Source: Pseudomonadota bacterium (lineage in GTDB: Bacteria > Pseudomonadota > Gammaproteobacteria > Burkholderiales > Burkholderiaceae_B). Taken from it: DNA of 5,064 nucleotides. The translations under genes and the position numbers were made by a program. The notes beneath the pieces are model-generated. The model was not told where the DNA came from. It did not search any database and worked only from the letters and a program-made list of their open reading frames with translations. Shown here one piece after another: positions 1 through 5,064 of this stretch (its first letter is position 1; each line of letters opens with the position of its first letter). The stretch spans positions 1-5,064 of the forward strand of contig JAFAEO010000045.1 of NCBI GenBank assembly GCA_023423975.1, given 5' to 3'.

Positions 1-1
1 C

Positions 2-742
2 GAGGGGCCTGCACCACGCGAAATCCGCCCGGTTCGACGCGCGCTGAACGGGCTTTTCGCCGCTCTGGAACGTGCGCGCCGAAGCGAGCGGGATTTTACC
101 TCATTCGCGGCACATGAACTGAAAACCCCCTTGGCCGGGCTTCGAACCCAAGCCCAGATTGCGCGAATGGCCCCCGATGCCGAAACCCGAGACCGCGCAC
201 TTTTGTCGATCATCACCTCGGTTGATCGAACAGATCGCATGGTGCGTCAGTTACTTGAGCTTGCAACGGTAGAAGCGGATGAGGCCGCCCCGGAACCTAT
301 CTTGCTGCGCGAGATCGTTGGAGAAGTTGAAGAAGATCTGCACGCGCTAGCACGAGGGCAGTTCGTCACATTTAGCTTGCGTATTGCCGAAGAAATGAAG
401 GTGCTGGGCAATCGTTTTCTGCTTTATTCCGCGTTGCGGAACGTTGTTGAAAACGCAATTCTCGCGTCACCAGCAGGGGGGGTGATAAGCATCGAAGGAC
501 AGTGGGACGACGATAAGGTTCAGCTCAAAGTTGCAGATCAGGGGCCAGGCATCCATCCCGAAGAACGCGATCAGATTACTGAAAGGTTCTATCGGGGCCG
601 ATACGCCATGGCAGGCGGCAGCGGCCTTGGCCTTGCTATCGCATCTACTGCGATCGCCCGAATGTCAGGTAAGCTGGCTTTTCAGCACGAGGGTCCGGGG
701 CTGAAGGTCATCCTGACCCTGCCTGCAGGGAGGCATGTCTGA
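2..742 (+). CDS. Sensor histidine kinase, C-terminal part (5' end outside window)
   Basis: This is the cytoplasmic catalytic half of a two-component sensor kinase. It would autophosphorylate a histidine and pass the phosphate to a response regulator, presumably encoded just upstream and not seen. The frame is open from the first complete codon at 2, so the TTG at 131 is internal and not a start. Over the 246 visible residues: a HAMP-to-HisKA linker (about 5-30), the H-box FAAHELKTPL with the phospho-acceptor His at residue 38, a dimerisation helix ending near LLELATVEA, the N-box NVVENA (Asn 147 and 151), the D/G1 box DQGPG (179-183) and the G2 box GSGLGLAI (206-213). The H-box wording is closest to the QseC/TctE class, which normally carries two membrane segments and a periplasmic sensor upstream. 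The ATP-binding domain looks intact and ends normally at TGA. The stimulus is unknown. Any link to the transporter about 1 kb downstream is only positional. Confidence 0.93.
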   Translation, partial: EGPAPREIRPVRRALNGLFAALERARRSERDFTSFAAHELKTPLAGLRTQAQIARMAPDAETRDRALLSIITSVDRTDRMVRQLLELATVEADEAAPEPILLREIVGEVEEDLHALARGQFVTFSLRIAEEMKVLGNRFLLYSALRNVVENAILASPAGGVISIEGQWDDDKVQLKVADQGPGIHPEERDQITERFYRGRYAMAGGSGLGLAIASTAIARMSGKLAFQHEGPGLKVILTLPAGRHV

Positions 743-1004
743 AACGCGCTGGTCTAATCGGACACCATATTACGTTCTGTTTCCTCAGCGATACTTCTGG
801 TGAGCGGCGGAGTGTCCTCGGGTTAGGGGCGATATTTTCCAATGGTCCGAAATCGACTTTCCGCGCGATCATAATTGCATGACAAAATAGCGCTTATTCT
901 GCTTTTCACCCTTGGGCTTTCAGCAACGATTTCGGTTGTGACAAACGGTTCTGTGTCTGTGCTAAGTGATGAACGCCGTTCTTTAGGCCAAAATTAGGAG
1001 CGTC

Positions 1005-1283
1005 TTGACGAGCGCGCCTAACCTTACTCATGATGCAGGACGGGATGGGAGCCTATCAGCCCAGTTCTTTCAGGCGCCGTTCCTGTCGTTGTTGCAGCAA
1101 ACCGATGTCAGGGCGACCTGGTGGCAATTGCTGAGGAATGCCATCATTCCTCAGGGTGTCCGGAATGTTCTGGCGGATTTGGTTGGTAATACACATGAGC
1201 AGGCGAAACAGACGTCTATCGCTTGCGCTGTTGCCCTGCGGAAATCTAAGGTCGACGCAGATTGCCCAAGGCGTCAGCTATAA
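1005..1283 (+). CDS. Weak hypothetical ORF, 92 codons, possibly not a gene
   Basis: This frame starts at TTG with AGGAG at 996-1000, four bases upstream, which is the main point in its favour. The product would be a 92-residue soluble peptide rich in Gln, Leu and Ala, with two Trp at VRATWW, two Cys and no motif or membrane segment I recognise. Against it are the rare start codon, the lack of any recognised family, a 24-base perfect palindrome at 1131-1154 inside it, and the fact that both the other plus frames and the opposite strand are also open across much of the stretch. The opposite strand is open from about 1277 to 1056. It may be chance or part of a decayed gene. Confidence 0.2.
   Translation: MTSAPNLTHDAGRDGSLSAQFFQAPFLSLLQQTDVRATWWQLLRNAIIPQGVRNVLADLVGNTHEQAKQTSIACAVALRKSKVDADCPRRQL
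1131..1154. repeat. Perfect inverted repeat, 10-bp arms, 4-base loop
   Basis: The arms are CTGAGGAATG (1131-1140) and CATTCCTCAG (1145-1154), separated by CCAT. All ten pairs are Watson-Crick. No T-run follows on either strand, so it does not look like an intrinsic terminator. It could be a transcription-factor operator, an RNA hairpin, or the remnant of a mobile element end. Confidence 0.6.
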
Positions 1284-1588
1284 CGCGACCCCGCTGATCT
1301 TCCTTGTACGGATCTGTTTGCTGCTGTTCTAGCACTTATGTTCGCCTTATGTCGCGAATGGGCGATAGCCTTTTCAGACCTAAAGGTTTGGAAGTGGACC
1401 ACGGCTGAGGATGGCCCGCCCGCTTTGATATTTGGTCAGCTGCACCTCGATAATTGTATCGTAATCATCTGTAATCGCTAATTAATTTCTTGCTTATGAA
1501 ATCTCATCGAATGCTTGGTGAAACATCATTTGGTGCGCTTCGTCGGCAAATAAATCCGCCGTCGCAGGCTTGAAAAAAATTGGTATAA

Positions 1589-1615
1589 ATTTGGTTGACA
1601 ACTGGAATACCAAAT
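1589..1615. promoter_or_regulatory. Inverted repeat, candidate operator upstream of the transporter operon
   Basis: ATTTGGT (1589-1595) and ACCAAAT (1609-1615) are perfect 7-bp arms around a 13-base spacer. The left arm abuts and shares one base with TTGACA (1595-1600), and a smaller GTTG-A-CAAC dyad sits at 1594-1602. Repeat size and placement about 150 bp ahead of the operon fit a dimeric regulator site (LysR, LacI or GntR type are all possible). Two more copies of ATTTGGT lie upstream at 1430-1436 and 1528-1534. No regulator gene is visible in the window, so the protein that would bind is unknown. Confidence 0.4.
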
Positions 1616-1622
1616 ATAAGGT
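1595..1622 (+). promoter_or_regulatory. Possible sigma-70 promoter for the ABC transporter operon
   Basis: TTGACA at 1595-1600 is a perfect -35 consensus. Sixteen bases on, TAAGGT (1617-1622) keeps the three most conserved -10 positions (T, A and final T) but is otherwise poor. A better-looking TATAAG at 1615-1620 is only 14 bases away, which is too close. Transcription would then start near 1630, giving a leader of roughly 140 bases before the ATPase gene. The -35 overlaps the inverted repeat at 1589-1615, so a protein bound there would block or control it. This rests on pattern matching only. Confidence 0.3.
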
Positions 1623-1718
1623 TGAGTTTACGTATCGTAACGATTGCCTCTAGATTTCTGGATTGAGCAGCACGGTATCGCTCATTCTTTATCATTCAGA
1701 AGACAACGGAGATGCCTG

Positions 1719-1772
1719 ATGCCAGCTAATTTCTTGAGTGGAAGCGGACCTCAGGCCGGAGGATCAGCATGA
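1719..1772 (+). CDS. 17-residue leader peptide overlapping the ATPase start
   Basis: This is a short ORF, ATG at 1719 to TGA at 1770-1772, product MPANFLSGSGPQAGGSA. A Shine-Dalgarno sequence ACGGAG ends at 1711, seven bases before the ATG, which is ideal spacing. Its stop overlaps the ATPase start in the form ATGA, the classic arrangement for translational coupling. The ATPase gene's own GGAGG (1758-1762) lies inside the leader's last codons, so ribosomes translating the leader would open or mask it. The peptide has no run of one amino acid that would suggest classical attenuation and resembles no known family. The frame is open back to 1641 without a good earlier start. The peptide itself is probably unimportant and its translation may be the function, but it could also be a chance ORF. 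Confidence 0.42.
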   Translation: MPANFLSGSGPQAGGSA

Positions 1773-2860
1773 ATACAGAGCCTGGCAGGCAGGATCTGGT
1801 GCTCGACCGGGTCGGAAAATCGTTCGGGAAATTTCAAGCGATTGACAATGTGTCGCTGACGATCCGACAGGGCGAATTTCTGACACTTTTGGGGCCATCT
1901 GGCTCTGGGAAAACCACGCTTCTTATGATGATCGCAGGGTTCTTATCGACAGATTCCGGAACGATCCGGTTGAACGATCAGGACATCACGCCTTTACCGC
2001 CGGAAAAACGAAACTTCGGAATGGTCTTTCAGGGCTATGCGCTGTTTCCGCATCTTTCAGTTGTCGAGAATGTCGCATTTCCTTTGCAAATTCGCGGTCG
2101 ACCTAAAGCTGAAATTGAGATGCGGGTTGCTGAGGCGCTTGAATTGGTCAAATTGTCCGACCGAAGGGACAGGCTACCACGCCAGCTCTCGGGTGGGCAG
2201 CAGCAGCGCGTGGCGTTGGCCCGCGCCATGGTTTTTAGGCCGCATCTGCTTCTGTTGGACGAGCCACTTTCGGCGCTCGACAAGAAGCTGCGCGCCGAGA
2301 TGCAAGATGAACTCAAGCGGCTGCATCGACAGGTTGGGCTGACGTTCATTTATGTGACTCACGATCAGGACGAAGCTTTGTCCATGTCGGACCGTATCGT
2401 CGTTATGCGGGATGGTAAGGTTGTACAAGAAGGCGTGCCTTCCGACCTGTATCGCAAGCCGGCGTCGACATTCGTTGCAGGGTTCTTGGGTAAAAGTAAC
2501 TTCCTGGACGGTACGGTCGCCGAGCACGTGCCGGGTGGGTTCGTAATAGATGCACGCGGACACAAATTACTTCAGGCCTCAGATGATCCGCCCGCTCTGG
2601 GCAGTCCCGTCGTAATTGGCGTCCGCCCGGAAAACCTGAGCGCAGTTCGTTCGGGCGAAAAGGCTGACAATATGCTGCAGGCTACGATCCGTGAGTGCGC
2701 CTATTACGGTTCTGCATTTCATCTTCTGATGGAAACGGCAGCCTTGGGCACCTTTGAAATGGAAATCCCCGCATCGCAGTTCGATGGCGGGGCAGCGCCG
2801 GGAACGGCCATTACTTTCGGCTGGCCGCAAACCGCCGGCATGCCCGTCGCGCACGGCTAG
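1769..2860 (+). CDS. PotA-type ABC transporter ATP-binding protein
   Basis: This is the ATPase subunit of a periplasmic-binding-protein-dependent importer. A dimer on the inner face of the membrane hydrolyses ATP to drive the two permeases encoded downstream. In the 363 residues: Walker A GPSGSGKT (42-49), Q-loop Gln 88 in MVFQGYALFPH, ABC signature LSGGQQQ (140-146), Walker B LLLLDEP (160-166), D-loop SALD (168-171) and switch His 198 in YVTHDQDEA. After the nucleotide domain, residues about 240-355 form a TOBE-type C-terminal domain (VIGVRPENL at 282-290), as in PotA, FbpC and CysA-like proteins. Length and layout are normal for COG3842. The ATG at 1769 is chosen because GGAGG (1758-1762) sits six bases upstream and the N-terminus aligns with the family. 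The gene overlaps the leader ORF by four bases and is followed 47 bases later by the binding protein. It ends in TAG, with a second stop (TGA) two codons later. Confidence 0.95.
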   Translation: MNTEPGRQDLVLDRVGKSFGKFQAIDNVSLTIRQGEFLTLLGPSGSGKTTLLMMIAGFLSTDSGTIRLNDQDITPLPPEKRNFGMVFQGYALFPHLSVVENVAFPLQIRGRPKAEIEMRVAEALELVKLSDRRDRLPRQLSGGQQQRVALARAMVFRPHLLLLDEPLSALDKKLRAEMQDELKRLHRQVGLTFIYVTHDQDEALSMSDRIVVMRDGKVVQEGVPSDLYRKPASTFVAGFLGKSNFLDGTVAEHVPGGFVIDARGHKLLQASDDPPALGSPVVIGVRPENLSAVRSGEKADNMLQATIRECAYYGSAFHLLMETAALGTFEMEIPASQFDGGAAPGTAITFGWPQTAGMPVAHG

Positions 2861-2907
2861 ACTTGAAGGCGAAGATAAAAACCGCATCAAACCAACAGGG
2901 ATCAACC

Positions 2908-4017
2908 ATGACTTTGCAATCCTTTGAAGAAGACTGCTTAGAGCTTATGCGTGAACAGGCCCGTGGTGGCCTAAGTAGACGTGATCTCATGCGCTCGGCG
3001 TTGGCAGCCGGTATACCCTTGGCGCTGATGCCGGGTGTTGTCGGCAAGGCTTTCGCTCAGACATCGCCCGAAGTGGTGCTGGTTAATTTTGGCGGTGAGG
3101 CCGTTGATGCCTTTACTCGTGCTTTTGTCGATCCGTATCGCAAGGTCGGCGGCAACCTTGTCATTGATGGCAGTGGCCCTAGCGCGGGCAAGATCCTCAA
3201 CATGGTACAATCCAAAAATGTCACTTGGGACATTGCCGATTCCGGCATCGCCGGGCTGGCGCAACTGGTGCCCGAGAATGCGCTGGAGCCGATCGACTAC
3301 AATATCGTTGATCGCAAGAAATTGCTGGAAGAATTTGCCTACGAGTTTGGCGTCGTAAACTATCTTTTCAGCTCGGTTCTGGCCTGGGATTCGGCCAAAG
3401 TTGAGGGTACCCCAACAATGGCGGATTTCTTTGATCTGGAGAAATACCCTGGGCGCCGCATGATGCGACGAGATTCACAGGCAATGTTGGAAATGACTCT
3501 TCTGGCCGACGGCGTCGCCATCAAGGATCTCTATCCGCTCGATGTTGACCGTGCCTTTGCCAAGATCGAGCCGATCAAGAGTGAGCTTCTGTTCTGGAAC
3601 TCGGGTGCCGAAAGCCAGAGCTTGCTGCGCGATGGCGAGGCGACGATGGGAATGCTTTGGAATACCCGCGCCAATATCCTTGATCAGGAAACCGATGGGC
3701 GCATTAAATACACCTTCGTCGATGGTTTGCTGCAGCCCGGATTGTGGGTCGTGCCAAAGAACAATCCGGCGGGGTTGCAGGCGGCGATGGAAGCGATCGC
3801 GTTTATGCAAAATCCCGAAAGCCAGATCATGATCCTTGAAGCCATGGGCAACGGTCCAGCCAATCCTGCTGCGACGGACCTGATCGCGGCAGAGGACAGG
3901 GCTTCAAATCCGGCTGATCCGGACAATATGGCGGTTCAGGCTAAGATTTCCGCCGAATGGTACAATGAAAATCACGGCAAGACCTACGAACGCTTTCTTG
4001 ATGTGATCTCATCGTAA
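2908..4017 (+). CDS. Tat-exported periplasmic solute-binding protein, PotD/PotF superfamily
   Basis: This is the ligand-capturing subunit of the importer, acting in the periplasm. The ATG at 2908 is preferred over the in-frame TTG at 2863 because AGGG (2897-2900) lies seven bases upstream. The 369-residue precursor carries a twin-arginine signal: SRRDLM at 23-28, a hydrophobic stretch through about residue 46, and a likely cut after AFA at 48-50. Such signals are common in this family in alphaproteobacteria. The mature part has the family marks VVLVNFGGE (about 56-64), FFDLEKYPGRR (174-184), FWNSGAES (229-236) and DGEATMGMLWN (242-252), and the typical tail WYNENHGKTYERF. Length is normal for COG0687 proteins. 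The family includes spermidine and putrescine binders, but the WNSGA subgroup is broad and no substrate can be assigned. The gene follows the ATPase and precedes a strong hairpin, an arrangement often seen when the binding protein is made in excess over the permeases. Confidence 0.93.
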   Translation: MTLQSFEEDCLELMREQARGGLSRRDLMRSALAAGIPLALMPGVVGKAFAQTSPEVVLVNFGGEAVDAFTRAFVDPYRKVGGNLVIDGSGPSAGKILNMVQSKNVTWDIADSGIAGLAQLVPENALEPIDYNIVDRKKLLEEFAYEFGVVNYLFSSVLAWDSAKVEGTPTMADFFDLEKYPGRRMMRRDSQAMLEMTLLADGVAIKDLYPLDVDRAFAKIEPIKSELLFWNSGAESQSLLRDGEATMGMLWNTRANILDQETDGRIKYTFVDGLLQPGLWVVPKNNPAGLQAAMEAIAFMQNPESQIMILEAMGNGPANPAATDLIAAEDRASNPADPDNMAVQAKISAEWYNENHGKTYERFLDVISS

Positions 4018-4027
4018 GACGACGCTT

Positions 4028-4058
4028 CCACCCGTGATATGCGTCGCGGGTGGGTTTT
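4028..4058 (+). terminator. Intercistronic hairpin with short T-run, likely partial terminator
   Basis: CCACCCG (4028-4034) pairs perfectly with CGGGTGG (4047-4053). The stem extends inward with two more Watson-Crick pairs and two G-U pairs to a four-base loop (4039-4042). A short TTTT follows at 4055-4058 and then CCC, so termination would be weak. It begins ten bases after the binding-protein stop. In binding-protein operons such hairpins usually stabilise the upstream message or stop part of the transcription, giving more binding protein than permease. The 3' arm could alternatively form a small stem with CCCG at 4059-4062. A nine-A tract follows at 4063-4071. Confidence 0.6.
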
Positions 4059-4085
4059 CCCGAAAAAAAAACGTCCGGAGGCGTC

Positions 4086-4961
4086 ATGTCATCCGCTTCA
4101 CATCGCTCAGCCTCACCGCTGGCAATGCTCTTGTGCGCACCCAATACACGGTACTGGCTTTTGATTGCACCCGCATTGTTCGCAATGATCGTCTTCTATC
4201 TTTATCCGATCGGTCGGGTGCTGATGATGAGCGTTACGGTGCCACAAGCCGGCTTTGAGAATTATGCCCTGCTTGGCACTGATTCCATTCAGCGCATGAT
4301 CTGGACCACAGTGCGGATCGGCGTGATTACGACACTGATTACGCTGATACTGGCTTATGTGATCAGCTATGTTCTGGTGCATTCCCAGCCGGTGACACAG
4401 CGGATCATGTTCCTCTGCGTGCTCATTCCTTTGTGGATCTCGGCGCTGGTCCGAGCCTTTGCATGGTTCATTCTGTTGCGCCGCGAAGGCCTCATCAACT
4501 CGGGTCTGATCGAAATTGGGGTGATCGATACACCGCTGAATCTGATCTGGAACGAACTCGGCGTCATTATCGGCATGGTACACTACATGCTGCCTTTGGG
4601 CGTATTGCCGATCTACGCCAATCTCCGCAATATCGACATGCGTGTCATGGCAGCAGCTCGTGGGCTGGGCGCCTCACGGATGACGGCTTTTCGCAAAATC
4701 TATCTGCCTCTTTCGATGCCCGGCGTTCTTGGCGCGGGTATCCTCGTCTTCATCTATTAGCTCGGTTTCTATGTCACGCCTGCGCTGCTGGGCGGAGGCA
4801 AGACGATGATGATCGCTGAATATATCCGTGCTCAGATCCTTGACCTCTTGCGGTGGGGGACCGCTGCGATGTTGGCCACAATGCTTCTAGTGGTAATCGG
4901 CCTGCTGTTCTTTGTGATGAGCCGGCTGGTTGACCTGCGCAAGCTGTTCGGAGGGCATTGA
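4086..4961 (+). pseudogene. PotB-type ABC permease interrupted by an in-frame TAG at codon 225
   Basis: This is one of two membrane subunits of the importer. ATG 4086 is chosen over the in-frame GTG at 4050, which lies inside the hairpin. GGAGG (4077-4081) is four bases upstream, slightly tight. The frame gives 224 residues, then TAG at 4758-4760, then 66 more codons to TGA at 4959-4961. Membrane segments lie at about 23-45, 77-98, 106-131, 155-177, 213-234 and 259-281. The cytoplasmic EAA loop AAARGLGASRM...KIYLPLSMPG (189-213), which docks on the ATPase, is intact. The TAG falls in the fifth segment, between GILVFIY and LGFYVTPALLGGG; that second part is a strongly conserved PotB-family stretch. 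With a sense codon there (TCG serine is one base change away) the protein would be 291 residues, normal for COG1176. Termination would remove the rest of segment 5 and all of 6, so the truncated form should not work. No other lesion is visible. Confidence 0.88.
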
Positions 4962-4962
4962 G

Positions 4963-5064
4963 ATGAGTCAGTTCGAAACCGCCCGTATCTCGGTTGGCAC
5001 GAAATCAATCGCATGGACAACGATCTGCTTTCTGGTGCTGCCGATCACCATCGTTTTCTGGGTC
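4963..5064 (+). CDS. PotC-type ABC permease, N-terminus only (3' end outside window)
   Basis: This is the start of a second permease, the usual partner of the PotB-type subunit. Only 34 codons are visible. GGAGGG (4950-4955) lies seven bases before the ATG, inside the end of the upstream permease frame, and a single base separates that gene's TGA from this ATG, so translation is probably coupled. The short polar start (MSQFETARISVGTKS) followed by a hydrophobic run TTICFLVLPITIVFWV fits the first transmembrane helix of a COG1177 permease. The assignment rests mostly on operon position because no EAA loop is in view. If ribosomes stop at the amber codon about 200 bases upstream, coupled initiation here could drop, giving a polar effect on this gene. 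Confidence 0.72.
   Translation, partial: MSQFETARISVGTKSIAWTTICFLVLPITIVFWV

Larger units (their letters stand above)
743..1718. other. Gene-poor spacer with broken short frames and an AT-rich regulatory end
   Basis: No gene is recognisable in this stretch of nearly 1 kb. All frames are interrupted often. The only long opening is a 92-codon frame from a TTG at 1005, listed separately. At 875-997 lies a 40-codon frame (TTG start) with a hydrophobic run KIALILLFTLGLSATISVV that resembles a signal peptide or membrane anchor. An ATG at 879 is one base out of that frame and hits TAG after three codons, so this could be the frameshifted start of a decayed membrane protein. From about 1440 to 1640 the DNA turns AT-rich and holds several short repeats and a possible promoter for the downstream operon. 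No tRNA, rRNA, transposase or CRISPR-like array is visible. Decayed coding DNA plus the operon's promoter region is an inference. Confidence 0.55.

Noticed and set aside
735..803. A 22-codon ORF beginning with the ATG that overlaps the kinase stop codon.
   Set aside because: It is very short, has no recognisable content and is probably chance, although the overlap could have been the start of a lost downstream gene.
1034..1186. A 51-codon stop-free stretch with PVLSGAVPVVVAANR, faintly like the amidohydrolase / imidazolonepropionase family.
   Set aside because: There is no start codon, the resemblance is limited to about 15 residues, and neither flank in any frame continues the family pattern. 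It could be a relic but cannot be supported by eye.
1056..1277. A minus-strand open frame of about 74 codons, antisense to the 92-codon ORF.
   Set aside because: It is the mirror frame of the plus-strand ORF. The only ATG is well inside it, and no family is recognised.
1338..1481. A 47-codon ORF from ATG 1338 to TAA 1479-1481.
   Set aside because: It has no Shine-Dalgarno sequence, no recognisable motif, and composition unlike the real genes here.
1504..1695. A 63-codon ORF on the minus strand.
   Set aside because: It has no ribosome binding site before its ATG, lies across the repeat-rich likely promoter of the plus-strand operon, and resembles no family.
2863..2907. Alternative TTG start for the binding protein.
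   Set aside because: The ATG at 2908 has a well-spaced SD and places the twin-arginine motif at a normal position; the TTG would add a 15-residue lysine-rich extension without an SD.
4734..4790. A frameshift as the explanation for the permease break.
   Set aside because: The conserved sequence on both sides of TAG is in the same frame, so only a base substitution is needed.

Overview
The window looks like part of an alphaproteobacterial chromosome or large replicon, probably Hyphomicrobiales (Rhizobiales) or Rhodobacterales. This is inferred from the mid-range to moderately high GC by eye, the Tat-exported polyamine-type binding protein, and the protein style; it is not a database result.

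Layout. (1) Positions 2-742 hold the C-terminal part of a membrane sensor histidine kinase of the QseC/TctE type, cut by the window's left edge, with its H, N, D and G boxes visible. (2) Positions 743-1718 are about 1 kb with no recognisable gene: short interrupted reading frames, one weak 92-codon ORF, a perfect 10-bp-arm palindrome, and an AT-rich stretch at about 1440-1640 with inverted and direct repeats and a possible promoter. (3) From 1719 to the right edge, all on the plus strand, is an operon: a 17-codon leader ORF that overlaps the next start codon, a PotA-type ABC ATPase, a Tat-exported periplasmic binding protein of the PotD/PotF superfamily, a PotB-type permease, and the first 34 codons of a PotC-type permease. 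A strong hairpin lies between the binding protein and the first permease.

How the genes work together. The binding protein would capture a small solute in the periplasm. The two permeases would form the membrane channel and the ATPase would power import. The fold families point to a polyamine or similar organic solute, but the substrate cannot be read from the sequence.

The most notable feature is an in-frame amber codon (TAG, 4758-4760) inside the PotB-type permease. The same frame continues past it with well-conserved permease sequence for 66 codons to a normal stop. The gene is therefore either a very fresh point-mutation pseudogene, a readthrough gene, a split gene restarted internally, or a sequencing error. 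No new type of defence, mobile or RNA system was found here.
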